This document shows, piece by piece, positions 1-7,934 of a stretch of DNA of 64,000 bases. Made by a program: the position numbers and the translations under genes. This DNA comes from a virus. The notes beneath the pieces are model-generated. The model was not told the DNA's origin, did not search any database, and saw only the letters and a list, made by a program, of their open reading frames with translations. The stretch covers positions 1 through 64,000 of the IMG/VR virus record IMGVR_UViG_3300018013_000001. One strand, given 5' to 3'. Numbering within the stretch: position 1 is the stretch's first letter; every line of letters starts with the position of its first letter.

Positions 1-1
1 G

Positions 2-343
2 CAAGCGCCAACCCAACTGGCCGTCTCTCTGCAATTCATTTATGGCTCCTGGCCAGTTTGCACGGCCACGGTGACGACAAATTGCATCGCCGGGTTCAAC
101 ATTTACGATACGACCACGACAAAGACTTTGATTGGGACTCTGCCAAATCCAGCCAGCCCATCTGGAACCGTGACGGTGACGGGCAATCTCAACTTCTCAA
201 CCGTACCAGCGCTTGGCAGTCACATTGCGGTTGCAAGCACGGCTTACGTAGACTCTCTGGGCAATAAGGGGGAATCGGCGGCTTCGGCCCCCGCACCGTT
301 TCAAGTGCAGCCGCCAGCTCCTACGTCCCTTTCGGTTCACTGA
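2..343 (+). CDS. C-terminal part of a fibre-region protein (5' end outside window)
   Basis: The frame is open from the first bases of the window to a TGA, so this is the last 113 residues of a longer protein. The residues are rich in Thr, Ser, Val and Ala with regularly spaced hydrophobic positions, as in a fibronectin-like beta-sandwich, and end in a proline-rich tail (QPPAPTSLSVH). It lies directly upstream of a tail-fibre-like gene, so a secreted or virion-surface beta domain is a reasonable guess. I do not recognise a family. The missing start prevents a check for a signal peptide. Confidence 0.65.
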   Translation, partial: QAPTQLAVSLQFIYGSWPVCTATVTTNCIAGFNIYDTTTTKTLIGTLPNPASPSGTVTVTGNLNFSTVPALGSHIAVASTAYVDSLGNKGESAASAPAPFQVQPPAPTSLSVH

Positions 344-430
344 GATATGCGTTGGAGTTTCACCACCGCACCGAAGGTGACTGATTTGAAGCCGTCGAAT
401 ATCGCGAGCACAACGCCGTAGAGGTATGAA

Positions 431-3169
431 ATGCGTAAAATTCTAGCTTTTGTTGTTTCCCTGTTCTTCACCCTGATTCCCATGATCTCGAGGGCGCAGA
501 CCACTGTGACGCCCAACATCGGGCTTCAGGTGCCAGCGTTCAATCAACCCAACTGGCAGGTCCCGCTCAATTATGATCTCAACCGCTTGGATCTGCTGCT
601 GTCTGGCAATCTCGTTCTGCCGCCGATAACTTCCGGGGGCGCGATCACCGCCCCTCAGTTCTGCCTTCAAATTGCGAGCCCACCGAGCACTACCTGCATA
701 ACGTCCTGGCCGAGCGGCGGAGCTGGGCTTTCCAGCTTCACCGTGAACAATCTCAGTCCTCTCTTCAATGCAACGCTTGGCGCGAATCCCACTACGGCTC
801 CGGCGCTCTCTTTCAGCTTCGCGGCGGCGCCTGGTCCGAGCTGGTTCGGCAATCCAGGAATCACGTCTGCGGCTCCCACGCATAACACCATCGCGATTCC
901 CGCCGCGCTGCTGCCGCAGTATCCAGGCCCTTCGATCGTGGTCGAGAACGGGAACTTCCTCGCGGGCACGGCGGGATGGACGGCGCTTGCCAACATGGCC
1001 ATAGCGCAAGATACGGCCTCGCCATTCACGAATGGTTTCTCTCTCAAGTTGACGGCCTCAACCCAGTATGCAACGGCCACGTCCACGCGCTACTACAGCG
1101 TGCTCCCCGGTGATATTCTGTACTTCAGCATGTGGGCCTTGACGGACGGAACGTTCTCCCTGGTTCCGCAGTTAGCATGCTACGACAGCACAAATACGTT
1201 GATCGGGAATGTGAACCTCACCACGACGAGCACAGTTACGTGGACGAACTACTCTGGGACCCTGGTTGTTCCTGCCAACAGTGCCTATGCCAGCATGCGC
1301 CTGTATCGCAATGATGCCTCCGGGGGAAGCCATTCCGCCTGGGTGACAGGCCTGGATGTCGTGCGAACCACCGTTCCGGTCATGGATAGAGGCGGGCAGG
1401 TATACAACGTCAAGGCTTTTGGTGCGAAGGGTGATGCAGTGCAGACGACCGACGGTACCTGCACCATGAGTTCAGCGAACATTTCTGTGGGCACGGCCAT
1501 ATTCACGAGCACGGCCGTCGACGCCGGAAAGATAATCGACCTGTCGGGCTGCGGTGCCGCTGGGGATCACCTGCTGACCACCGTTTTGACCGTCACGAAC
1601 ACCACGCACGCCGTCTTGGCGACAACTGCTAGCACGTCCGTCGTGGGCACGTCGACGTTCATCATGGCGACGAACGACCTCGGGGTGATCAACTCGACCA
1701 TCGCGTTATGCAACTCGAATGGTGGAAGCATCCTCTTTCCTCCCGGAGCTTACACGATCAACGCCACTCCCACGACCATCACCAATCGGCAGTGCAACGT
1801 GCAAGGCACGGCGCGCGCCAGCACGCTCGAAGCTCCGAACGGCGTGACCGGAATCGCCCTTTTGAAGTTGAACATCCCTCTTGATACGCCCAACTCCGGC
1901 TCCCACGTGCGCGATCTCAACCTGAATTGCAACTCCTCGAACCCTGATTACATCGCGCATGGCGCTGCAGGCCGTCAGAACACCGGAGTATGGATGCTGG
2001 ACACGCTCACGGTTCACACTAGCCATGTGCCCACCAGCAACTGCATCGACGGCTTCTTTCTTGAAGCGAGCAGCTTCTTTCTGGAGCGGAACACGTTCGA
2101 CATGGTCTCAGACGCGAACGACACCAATCTGTTTCATCTGAAGCAGGATAATGGGAATCCCTATTTCTCCTTCTCTCACAACGCGTTCAAGAACATCTAC
2201 TTCGCCACGTACGTGGATCAGGACAAGGTGTTCTATCTGGACGGCCCGGTGGTTTTCTTCGGAGATGATGTCCAGAACATCAACGGGAACTTCAGCACCT
2301 CGGGCACGTCGTATCTCTTCTACCTGGATGGGGGAGCCGCGATCAACGTCAGCAACATCACGGCCTTCCCGGAAACGAATCTTGGCGGGACTTCCTATGC
2401 CTTCTTTGGTGCTGGCTCACCCAGCAGCGCCAATAATTACTGCCCCGCGAACGTGACCATGAACTGCGTCAACTCGCAGGGCACGATCCGCGGCACAACG
2501 GCCACGATCGGAGGAACGAACTGGGGCTATCAGCTCTTTTACGATCCTCCGGTGACTGGGACCATGGAGGTGCAGACTGTTCTCACCCTTGCGAACACGG
2601 CAGGACAGAACGACGACGTGGATCCCGGCGTGTCGGGTTACTTGCGGATCGCCAACGCGACAGGGCCGTTTAGCATCACCGGCTTCAAGGGCGGCATCAA
2701 CGGGAAGCATCTCACGGTTGAGAATGCCACTGCTTACGCCATGACGCTCAAGAATCACAACACTGGATCTTCGGCAGCAAACCGGCTTCACACGTTCAAC
2801 AATGAGGATTTGGTGCTTCCCGCTGGATTCGGCTCCATCGCGACGCTGATATACGATCCAACTTCAGTGCCCCTGTGGATGGTCACAAGTTCCCAGCCGC
2901 ATGTGTACTCTGGAGTCACGACCAGCTTGGGCGGCAGTCCTTTAACTCTCGGCCAATGCGATGGAATCACGGTTGGAATTTACGGTTCGTCGGCGGCTGT
3001 GGCGGCGGGAGGCACCATCACGGTTACGCCTAACACTTTTCCTGGGTCCGGGTTTGACTGGAACAGAGCTTTCATGTCTGGCACGGACGTCGTGGACATT
3101 CAGCTCTGTGCAGACGTGGCGGGCACGCCGACAGCGAGCACCTACAACGTGGTCGTGCATGCTCCATAG
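431..3169 (+). CDS. Tail fibre / tailspike-like protein with pectate-lyase-type beta-helix and N-terminal signal peptide
   Basis: The 912-residue protein is most likely a receptor-binding or polysaccharide-degrading appendage. Residues 1-23 form a Sec-type signal (positive start, long hydrophobic core, cleavage after SRA). Residues about 330-700 look like a pectate-lyase-3 right-handed beta-helix, beginning with VKAFGAKGDA, the usual start of such tailspikes. The stretch LSPLFNA...PALSFSF near residue 100 recurs in the fibre at 58142-61459. Residues about 339-400 resemble a small beta module also found in the sheath and in the protein at 39907. An AGGT sequence lies upstream of the ATG. A signal peptide on a virion protein is odd: the protein may instead be exported. 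The fold assignment is by motif only. Confidence 0.7.
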   Translation: MRKILAFVVSLFFTLIPMISRAQTTVTPNIGLQVPAFNQPNWQVPLNYDLNRLDLLLSGNLVLPPITSGGAITAPQFCLQIASPPSTTCITSWPSGGAGLSSFTVNNLSPLFNATLGANPTTAPALSFSFAAAPGPSWFGNPGITSAAPTHNTIAIPAALLPQYPGPSIVVENGNFLAGTAGWTALANMAIAQDTASPFTNGFSLKLTASTQYATATSTRYYSVLPGDILYFSMWALTDGTFSLVPQLACYDSTNTLIGNVNLTTTSTVTWTNYSGTLVVPANSAYASMRLYRNDASGGSHSAWVTGLDVVRTTVPVMDRGGQVYNVKAFGAKGDAVQTTDGTCTMSSANISVGTAIFTSTAVDAGKIIDLSGCGAAGDHLLTTVLTVTNTTHAVLATTASTSVVGTSTFIMATNDLGVINSTIALCNSNGGSILFPPGAYTINATPTTITNRQCNVQGTARASTLEAPNGVTGIALLKLNIPLDTPNSGSHVRDLNLNCNSSNPDYIAHGAAGRQNTGVWMLDTLTVHTSHVPTSNCIDGFFLEASSFFLERNTFDMVSDANDTNLFHLKQDNGNPYFSFSHNAFKNIYFATYVDQDKVFYLDGPVVFFGDDVQNINGNFSTSGTSYLFYLDGGAAINVSNITAFPETNLGGTSYAFFGAGSPSSANNYCPANVTMNCVNSQGTIRGTTATIGGTNWGYQLFYDPPVTGTMEVQTVLTLANTAGQNDDVDPGVSGYLRIANATGPFSITGFKGGINGKHLTVENATAYAMTLKNHNTGSSAANRLHTFNNEDLVLPAGFGSIATLIYDPTSVPLWMVTSSQPHVYSGVTTSLGGSPLTLGQCDGITVGIYGSSAAVAAGGTITVTPNTFPGSGFDWNRAFMSGTDVVDIQLCADVAGTPTASTYNVVVHAP

Positions 3170-3235
3170 GTTTGAAGCCTTGAGTTTGGGAAAATCTCTT
3201 GCTCTTTGGGAGCGGAGAAGATGGGAGAATTGAAA

Positions 3236-3430
3236 ATGGACTTGATTCAAATCATCGTTGTTCTGATCGTGGTGGGCGTTTTGATGTGGCTTGTGAACAG
3301 CTACCTGCCAATCGCGGAACCATTCAAGAAGATCATCAACGTCATTGTGATTATTTTTGTGGTGATCTGGCTTCTCAACGTCTTCGGCCTCCTGTCTGGG
3401 CTGAGTTCGATTCACGTAGGACACCACTGA
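3236..3430 (+). CDS. Small membrane protein, Thivi_2564-like
   Basis: The 64-residue protein starts MDLIQIIVVLIVVGVLMWLV, has two hydrophobic segments (about residues 3-22 and 34-52) joined by a short loop with NSYLP, and ends in a His-containing tail. This is the pattern of the Thivi_2564 family of short membrane proteins, whose function is not established. I chose the ATG at 3236 because GGGAG lies 8 bases upstream; a longer reading from 3206 adds ten charged residues without support. The place at the head of the lysis block suggests a holin-like or accessory lysis role, which is inference. Confidence 0.7.
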   Translation: MDLIQIIVVLIVVGVLMWLVNSYLPIAEPFKKIINVIVIIFVVIWLLNVFGLLSGLSSIHVGHH

Positions 3431-3479
3431 GTGAGACACGAATAGCTCATGTTCTTAATGCACAGTGCGGAGGTAACAA

Positions 3480-3854
3480 ATGCCTGAAAAGGTGAATGGG
3501 GGCGGATTCTTTAACGTCAACGTCCTTGAAATAATCATTTTGGCCAGCATGGTCTTTGGCTTCGGAGTCACCTATGCCGAGATAAAGTATCAGCAGTCCG
3601 ACAACAAGGCCGCTATCGCGGATGTTGCTGCTAAAACAGAGGATTTCCGAAAGAAGGTTGATGTCTTCATAACTCATGTGGATGGTCATCTTTCGCGACA
3701 GGTTCAGATAGACAAGGACTGTCCCCGGCATCGCCATGGAAAGGGCGGCCAGATATTCTACTGCGGACAAGAGTTCGGCGCACCGCAGTCCTTGTCAATG
3801 CCAGACGGAGATCCGCCCGCAGCGCCTGCCGAAGCCAGACGCGGGCCGAAGTGA
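3480..3854 (+). CDS. Small single-span membrane protein in the lysis block
   Basis: The 124-residue protein has one hydrophobic segment at about residues 15-34 (VLEIIILASMVFGFGVTYA), a charged helical middle and a proline-rich tail. The start is well supported by GGAGG 7 bases upstream. I do not recognise a family. Its topology and its neighbours (membrane proteins, spanin-like protein, endolysin) suggest a role in lysis or in the envelope. The Cys residues at about 81 and 95 would be soluble and might pair. Confidence 0.6.
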   Translation: MPEKVNGGGFFNVNVLEIIILASMVFGFGVTYAEIKYQQSDNKAAIADVAAKTEDFRKKVDVFITHVDGHLSRQVQIDKDCPRHRHGKGGQIFYCGQEFGAPQSLSMPDGDPPAAPAEARRGPK

Positions 3855-3917
3855 GGGCTTGCACACATGGCTGTTTGGGTGTAGGCTTGCATTGACTTTT
3901 GGAAAAGGAGAAATATC

Positions 3918-4451
3918 ATGTCAACAGACGCAAAGGTTTTAGCCTTGCTCAAGCAGGCAGAAGCGCTGATTGAATCCTCAGAGGTCACGGCCCCGACGCC
4001 CTTCGGTCCTGCAACCCTGCTCAGCGACACGACACCCCCTAGTCCTTTCCCTGGATCAGGGCCGCACACGCTGATCTTTCAACCGACAGCCGGGGGAGCG
4101 AATCTGACACTGACGGTATATGACGTTCCAAACGATGCTCGGGGAAAGTCGCTCTTGGTTGTGGGCGAGATTTTCACGTTTGGCTACACACAAACGGCGA
4201 ATGGGGATGTGATCTCCAACCTCACGGCCTCTGCGCATTCTTTCACCGGCATTCTCGTGGGAGTGCCCTCGGGTGCCACTGCCCCGTTTGGTTACACGCT
4301 CATACCCTTGTCAGGAGGCAATCCGCTTACTCTCAATCTCGCTTCCCAGGCCACGGCGCTGACGCAGTATAAGCCGTATTCGGTCGTCTACACCACAGCC
4401 TCAGAGAACGGCAGCGGGTACGATCAGGCAACCTTTACGCCTGCGGGGTAG
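3918..4451 (+). CDS. Hypothetical protein in the lysis block
   Basis: The 177-residue protein has a short helical start (LALLKQAEALIES) followed by about 140 residues rich in Thr, Gly, Pro and Val with alternating hydrophobic residues, suggesting a beta-sandwich. There is no signal peptide, membrane segment or catalytic motif that I can see. AAGGAG lies 9 bases before the ATG. It could be a minor virion or fibre-associated protein carried between fibre and lysis genes. Function unknown. Confidence 0.6.
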   Translation: MSTDAKVLALLKQAEALIESSEVTAPTPFGPATLLSDTTPPSPFPGSGPHTLIFQPTAGGANLTLTVYDVPNDARGKSLLVVGEIFTFGYTQTANGDVISNLTASAHSFTGILVGVPSGATAPFGYTLIPLSGGNPLTLNLASQATALTQYKPYSVVYTTASENGSGYDQATFTPAG

Positions 4452-4498
4452 CTTGTGACGCATCGTGGGCGCGTCATTCTCGAAAAGGCAAAAAGGTG

Positions 4499-5239
4499 AT
4501 GTTCACCAAACAATTCAAAATCGAACTCAGTCTAGTCCTTGGCGTCATCGTCATCGCCGTGGGATGGATTCTCTGGCATGATTACAAAGCGCAGATCGCC
4601 CGCGATGCGCTGGACAAGGAGCATCAGAAGCAGACCGACGAGCAGGTGAACAAGCTGCGGGCTGCGTCGCAGTCCGCCGTTGACCAGGCGAACCAAGCCA
4701 ATGCGCAGCAGATTGCGAGGCTGACCCAGCAGCAGGCCGTTCTCATCCAGAGCATGAACGCGCTCACGAACAAGCTGGCGACTTTGGAACAAGCGGAATC
4801 TGATCGACTTGCTCAAGTCCAACAGATGTCAGTGGCGGACCTCGTGGCGCTTCTGCGGGAGCAATTGGGTCCGGTCCAGGGAACGCCGGTTGCCGTGCCG
4901 CTCACTCAGCACGATCTGGCGACCGCGGAAGGCTGGAAGGTCAAGATGGACTCCTGCGAAGAGAGGTCCATCGTCCAAGGCGAACAGTTCGATGAATGCA
5001 AACAGGCGACGGCATCCAAGGACGCAACGATAAGAGTCCAGGGAGATTCCATCGACAAGCTGAATGCCGCCCTGAAAGCAGAGCAAGACATTCAGGCGTT
5101 GAGAGACAAGCAGTACAAGGAGGATCTGATCGCGGCGAAAGGGACCAAAACAGAACAAGTCCGCAAGTGGCTCATCAACGCTGGCATCGGGGTGCTCATC
5201 ACCGAGGGAACAAGGGCAGCGTTCCACGGGAGGTTCTAA
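4499..5239 (+). CDS. Spanin-like membrane-anchored coiled-coil protein
   Basis: The protein has an N-terminal membrane segment (about residues 11-26, LVLGVIVIAVGWILW) followed by some 190 residues with high Gln, Ala, Lys and Glu content and heptad-like spacing, and a C-terminal hydrophobic stretch (NAGIGVLITEG). This is the design of an inner-membrane spanin or similar Rz-type lysis protein that links the inner membrane to the outer envelope, though it is longer than the usual 150-residue Rz. A GTG directly precedes the ATG; the ATG is preferred. It sits between other membrane proteins and the endolysin, which fits lysis. Confidence 0.5.
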   Translation: MFTKQFKIELSLVLGVIVIAVGWILWHDYKAQIARDALDKEHQKQTDEQVNKLRAASQSAVDQANQANAQQIARLTQQQAVLIQSMNALTNKLATLEQAESDRLAQVQQMSVADLVALLREQLGPVQGTPVAVPLTQHDLATAEGWKVKMDSCEERSIVQGEQFDECKQATASKDATIRVQGDSIDKLNAALKAEQDIQALRDKQYKEDLIAAKGTKTEQVRKWLINAGIGVLITEGTRAAFHGRF

Positions 5240-5659
5240 ATGCAGTATCATTATTCTGCGCTCATTGGTCTTTGGTTGTGCTTCTTAGTCGGGCAGTATC
5301 TGAGCATCTTGGCCCGTGCCTGGGCAAGCGTCACCTCGAAGCTGAGCGGCATCGCAACGTACGGCCAGTTCTTTCGTCTACATGGCATCCCCATCCTGAT
5401 TCGAGTCTTTCTAGCCTCGATGGGCTTCATGCTCTGGCACTCCAACGCCGCCATGTTCTCCAAGGCGATTGCAAGGTTGGTCTCAGTGACAGGCTTCAAC
5501 ATCAGCAGTGATCCGTTTCCCCTCAATCCCGCGACGGCGGGCATCTTCGGCTATTTCGTCGATTCGATTTTGGACAAGATTTCGATTCTGGTGCCTGGGA
5601 TGCGGAAGGAAATACCGCCAGCGCGGGATGAGTTTTCCGTGCCAGAGAAAAAGGAGTAG
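5240..5659 (+). CDS. Membrane protein, holin candidate
   Basis: The 139-residue protein starts immediately after the preceding stop codon. Hydrophobic segments lie at about residues 6-25 and 49-68, with a weaker one near residues 100-120, and the C-terminal tail is charged and proline-containing (ARDEFSVPEKKE). The size, topology and position upstream of the endolysin fit a holin. Holins have little conserved sequence, so this rests on context. Any phage membrane protein would look similar. Confidence 0.5.
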   Translation: MQYHYSALIGLWLCFLVGQYLSILARAWASVTSKLSGIATYGQFFRLHGIPILIRVFLASMGFMLWHSNAAMFSKAIARLVSVTGFNISSDPFPLNPATAGIFGYFVDSILDKISILVPGMRKEIPPARDEFSVPEKKE

Positions 5660-5662
5660 GAT

Positions 5663-5809
5663 ATGCCGCATGATCTGAAAGTCTTTCTTATCGGAGGATT
5701 GGTTTGCGTCGTCTTGGAGAACGCGGCCTATCTGTGGTTTCACTACCGGAAGAAGATTGCGGCCAAACTTGCCGACTTGAAGGCGGCGGGAAAGCTGATT
5801 GCCAAGTAG
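5663..5809 (+). CDS. Tiny single-span membrane protein
   Basis: A 48-residue reading frame starts 3 bases after the previous stop, with AAGGAG about 6 bases before its ATG. The protein has one hydrophobic segment (KVFLIGGLVCVVLENAAYLW) and a strongly basic C-terminal half (RKKIAAKLADLKAAGKLIAK). Tight spacing and the good ribosome binding site make it a real gene. It could be an antiholin, a holin partner or an accessory lysis peptide. Confidence 0.6.
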   Translation: MPHDLKVFLIGGLVCVVLENAAYLWFHYRKKIAAKLADLKAAGKLIAK

Positions 5810-5889
5810 AGATACCTTTTTTGATGCAATGACGCTGGGATTGCCTTGTAGCCTCACGGCAGCCCATTGCAGCGCAAAGTCTGGCTCTT

Positions 5890-6018
5890 ATGTCCAAACT
5901 CTTACGGTCGGCGCGTCTCCTGCCAAAAAAACGCCCTATGAACCAAATCGAAATGACCCTACCTTACATCCCACCATGCTGGACGCGCCGCCTAAGTCTT
6001 GAAAGGTCAACAAGATGA
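5890..6018 (+). CDS. Possible 42-residue protein overlapping the endolysin start
   Basis: A frame runs from an ATG at 5890 to a TGA at 6016-6018 that overlaps the endolysin ATG by the usual ATGA, the arrangement used for coupling throughout this genome. The peptide is basic (MSKLLRSARLLPKKRP...). There is no clear ribosome binding site, and an inner ATG at 5938 is equally possible. The 200 bases between 5810 and 6014 hold nothing else that I can identify. Confidence 0.3.
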   Translation: MSKLLRSARLLPKKRPMNQIEMTLPYIPPCWTRRLSLERSTR

Positions 6019-6509
6019 CCTCAATCAATCAGATCGTAGACTTCATCCTTTCCCACGAAGATCCCACGCTGAGTGGAAAAGTCACGACCGATACCGGGGG
6101 AGTCACGCGCTGGGGCATCGCCAGCCGCTTCCATCCCGACCTGGATGTTGCCAACCTCTCTCTTCTGGACGCCCGCAGCATCTATCTTCAGGAGTACGTT
6201 CTGCCCTATCACCTCGACCAGCTTCGCGATCAGGACGTTGCGAACGCCTGCGGCGACTGCTTGGTGAATCCGGGCTTGGGTGCCGGAGCCCACGTCATCC
6301 AGCAGGCGATCAACCTATACCGGGCCGGGACTGTGATTGAGGATGGCGAGATCGGGCCAGACACGATCTCGCACCTCAACGGCTGCGCGGAGAACGACAT
6401 CCTTCCCAGGCTTCGGGTTGCTCGGGTGCTTTACTACATCAAGGACGTGCAGGCCAATCCCTCGTTGGCTGGAAACCTCACCGGCTGGCTGATTCGGGCC
6501 TGCGGTTGA
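6015..6509 (+). CDS. Endolysin, glycosyl hydrolase 108-type muramidase
   Basis: The 164-residue protein should cleave the glycan backbone of peptidoglycan at lysis. Residues 9-35 show the GH108 signature: FILSHEDP with the presumed catalytic Glu at position 15, then DTGGVTRWGI. The C-terminal part (about residues 80-164) matches the putative peptidoglycan-binding half of the family (INLYRAGTVIEDGEIGPDT). The length is normal for the family. No signal peptide is visible, so it should depend on a holin from the preceding genes. It is the last gene of the late block and is followed by the 18-bp palindrome at 6518. Confidence 0.85.
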   Translation: MTSINQIVDFILSHEDPTLSGKVTTDTGGVTRWGIASRFHPDLDVANLSLLDARSIYLQEYVLPYHLDQLRDQDVANACGDCLVNPGLGAGAHVIQQAINLYRAGTVIEDGEIGPDTISHLNGCAENDILPRLRVARVLYYIKDVQANPSLAGNLTGWLIRACG

Positions 6510-6517
6510 GCTCCAGA

Positions 6518-6535
6518 TGTCCGTTATAATTGACT
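6518..6535. promoter_or_regulatory. Dispersed palindrome copy 1
   Basis: The site reads TGTCCGTTATAATTGACT and belongs to a set of related 18-bp sites at 18731, 26849, 29984 and, less well, 54878. It lies 9 bases after the endolysin stop. It contains TATAAT, but no -35 box stands at the right distance. An operator, a phage-specific promoter element or a small RNA hairpin are the options. Confidence 0.45.
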
Positions 6536-6631
6536 TTTCCGCAACGAAGATTTCGCTTTACAATTGCGAATTTGTTTTGTAGGATGATCTTGTCATTGGA
6601 AGTCGCGCTCCGGTGGCAAGGATTGAATTTC

Positions 6632-6655
6632 GGGGCCAGACCAGAGACTGGCCCC
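6632..6655 (+). terminator. Strong hairpin downstream of the lysis block
   Basis: GGGGCCAG at 6632-6639 pairs perfectly with CTGGCCCC at 6648-6655 around an 8-base loop. A competing stem (CCAGAG at 6641 with CTCTGG at 6664) could form instead. There is no U-tract, so this may be a pause, a Rho-assisted terminator or a processing site. The interval 6510-6757 holds no convincing gene and is otherwise AT-richer than its surroundings. Confidence 0.4.
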
Positions 6656-6757
6656 AGAATCCCGACTCTGGCGGGAAATGAAATTTGCCCTCCAATTCGA
6701 TCCCACACAAATTGACCTGACAACTCAGGACCAGCCATGTGGTCTCTCGGGATTTGC

Positions 6758-6790
6758 GCGAAAAAATGGGGACTTATATACATGACTCCC
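6758..6790. repeat. Left 33-bp terminal inverted repeat of the cassette
   Basis: The repeat reads inward GCGAAAAAATGGGGACTT and continues through ATATACATGACTCCC. It pairs with 7886-7918 with two mismatches. Its inner 22 bases (from GGGA to TCCC) are themselves nearly palindromic, so each end could also bind a dimeric protein. Confidence 0.75.
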
Positions 6791-6855
6791 GTGATTGAGA
6801 CTAGCATCCATAACGACTTTCTTGTTGCTTTCACGCCGACATTACGAAGAGCGGC

Positions 6856-7656
6856 TCATAATCCACACATACCTTCACATTCATTCGTGAACAAGTATCC
6901 ACTTTTTCTTCTTTGCTTGTTCGCCACTAGGCCAGCAAGGTCAATCTGTACGAGTGGAACCCTGGAAGAATGGACAAAGACTTCGCCACGAAAATGGCCA
7001 ATCATTTCAGGACTTCGGAGCCTCGCATCAAAGGCGATAAGTTCAGTGAAGGCCGCAGGGTCCGTCTCTTTCAGATGGAGCAGGTGATCATCATCTTGGA
7101 ACGGGCATTGTTTGCAGGCAGACTTAGGGGCTGAACGGTGGAACCTGTCCCAAAGCCATCGCTTACACTCTTCCCGGCTCATCATGACGCTATCTTCCAA
7201 GAGCGGCCACCGATTCACTATGAACTTGACACCGGAGGGCTTCATCCTGTCAGCCTCATCGGTTGAGATTCCTATCCATTGGCTGACTGAGCCTGGGGCT
7301 ATGTACGAACGCGGGCTGAATCCAAGAATTTCTCGAACCTTCCTACGTATCGGGCGGATTTTGAAATTCCTAGTGCATTGTCTCTTAACGAGCCCCCCTG
7401 CCTTTATAAAGAACGGAATGCGGGCCATGTGGTTGCCCTTGAGCAATTGCTCGCTGAGTTTCCCTCTTGTGGTGATGTACACTGGGAACGGCAACATAGA
7501 CTGGAGCCACGCAAGATGAGAATAAACTTCCGCAGGCTCGTCTTGAGTGTCAGCGAAAATGGCCGCATAGGGCATCGGGCTAAGTTCCCCACAGGCGGCC
7601 ATCAGTGCCATTGTGGAAGATTGCACACCTGCTCCGAGGCTAATGATGTGCTGCAC
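6856..7656 (-). CDS. PP-loop ATPase, PAPS-reductase-like family
   Basis: The 266-residue protein begins with a modified PP-loop (residues 5-15, ISLGAGVQSST), the ATP-pyrophosphatase motif of the PAPS reductase/FAD synthetase superfamily. It then shows IFADTQDEP, the segment QCTRNFKIRPIRRKVRE, CKQCPFQ and a C-terminal ECEGMCGL, so Cys residues could hold a metal or an Fe-S cluster. Related proteins are common in phages and genomic islands; their reaction is not established, and sulfur or nucleotide modification is possible. The start is a GTG at 7656; upstream codons belong to the broken frame at 7640-7806. It is the only long gene of the inverted-repeat cassette and runs against all its neighbours. 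Confidence 0.8.
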   Translation of the reverse strand: MQHIISLGAGVQSSTMALMAACGELSPMPYAAIFADTQDEPAEVYSHLAWLQSMLPFPVYITTRGKLSEQLLKGNHMARIPFFIKAGGLVKRQCTRNFKIRPIRRKVREILGFSPRSYIAPGSVSQWIGISTDEADRMKPSGVKFIVNRWPLLEDSVMMSREECKRWLWDRFHRSAPKSACKQCPFQDDDHLLHLKETDPAAFTELIAFDARLRSPEMIGHFRGEVFVHSSRVPLVQIDLAGLVANKQRRKSGYLFTNECEGMCGL

Positions 7657-7806
7657 GTTTCACCTTCTTTGGTTTCTTCGGCTTTGGATGGTAGGCAAGG
7701 ACCGCATCCGTTATGCGGTCCAGCGGCCCTCAAGGTAGAGCCTAGCAGACTCTTCATTCGGGAATGTCTCGAAAAGCTTGAAAGTGCTTATGGTGGATTT
7801 GCTCAT
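7640..7806 (-). pseudogene. Remnant of an IS1595-type transposase start fused out of frame to a basic tail
   Basis: From the ATG at 7806 with GAGGAGA upstream, 31 codons (MSKSTISTFKLFETFPNEES...) end in TAA at 7711. The opening FKLFETFPNEESARLYLEG resembles the start of IS1595-family transposases, just before the zinc ribbon that should follow. A second frame then carries PLDRITDAVLAYHPKPKK and a Lys-rich tail ending at 7640, a motif I associate with small phage or mobile-element proteins. The two parts lie in different frames, so a deletion or frameshift has joined them. It could also be a real 31-residue leader peptide for the PP-loop gene. Confidence 0.45.
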
Positions 7807-7827
7807 TTGCTTTCTCTCCTCACCAGT

Positions 7828-7856
7828 ATAGTAGTTGATTCCCTCAAGGGAGTCAA
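7828..7856 (-). promoter_or_regulatory. Sigma70-like promoter of the minus-strand cassette
   Basis: On the minus strand TTGACT (7856-7851) and TACTAT (7833-7828) are separated by 17 bases. The -35 region and spacer also form an imperfect palindrome (TTGA-TCCCT...AGGGA-TCAA, 7835-7856) that could be an operator. The start codon at 7806 with a good ribosome binding site lies downstream. Confidence 0.5.
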
Positions 7857-7885
7857 GTACTATATTTCCTTTGTTTTCAACGTGA

Positions 7886-7918
7886 GGGAGTTATGTATAT
7901 AAGTCCCAATTTTTTCGC
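7886..7918. repeat. Right 33-bp terminal inverted repeat of the cassette
   Basis: It starts GGGAGTTATGTATATAAG and ends AATTTTTTCGC, the inverse of 6758-6790 with two differences. It lies 30 bases upstream (relative to the minus-strand genes) of a promoter-like sequence, so the cassette genes appear to carry their own promoter inside the element. Confidence 0.75.
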
Positions 7919-7934
7919 TGCCTTTACCCAAGGC

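Larger units (their letters stand above)
6758..7918. mobile_element. 1.16-kb cassette bounded by 33-bp inverted repeats
   Basis: The ends 6758-6790 and 7886-7918 are inverted copies differing at 2 of 33 positions. Between them lie only minus-strand genes: a PP-loop ATPase-like gene and a fragment that looks like the first 29 codons of an IS1595-type transposase. This is what an insertion sequence with a passenger gene looks like after an internal deletion, or a mobile insertion cassette moved in trans. Outside the repeats only a 3-bp TGC is shared, so no clear target duplication is visible. That the element is or was mobile is inference. Confidence 0.55.

Noticed and set aside
5799-6002. A 67-codon frame between the small membrane gene and the endolysin
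   Set aside because: It starts on a weak codon inside the previous gene and its sequence is not protein-like; the frame at 5890 is a slightly better candidate.
6600-6700. A tRNA-like appearance of the sequence with hairpin at 6632
   Set aside because: No cloverleaf with acceptor and anticodon stems could be drawn on either strand; only the single hairpin holds up.
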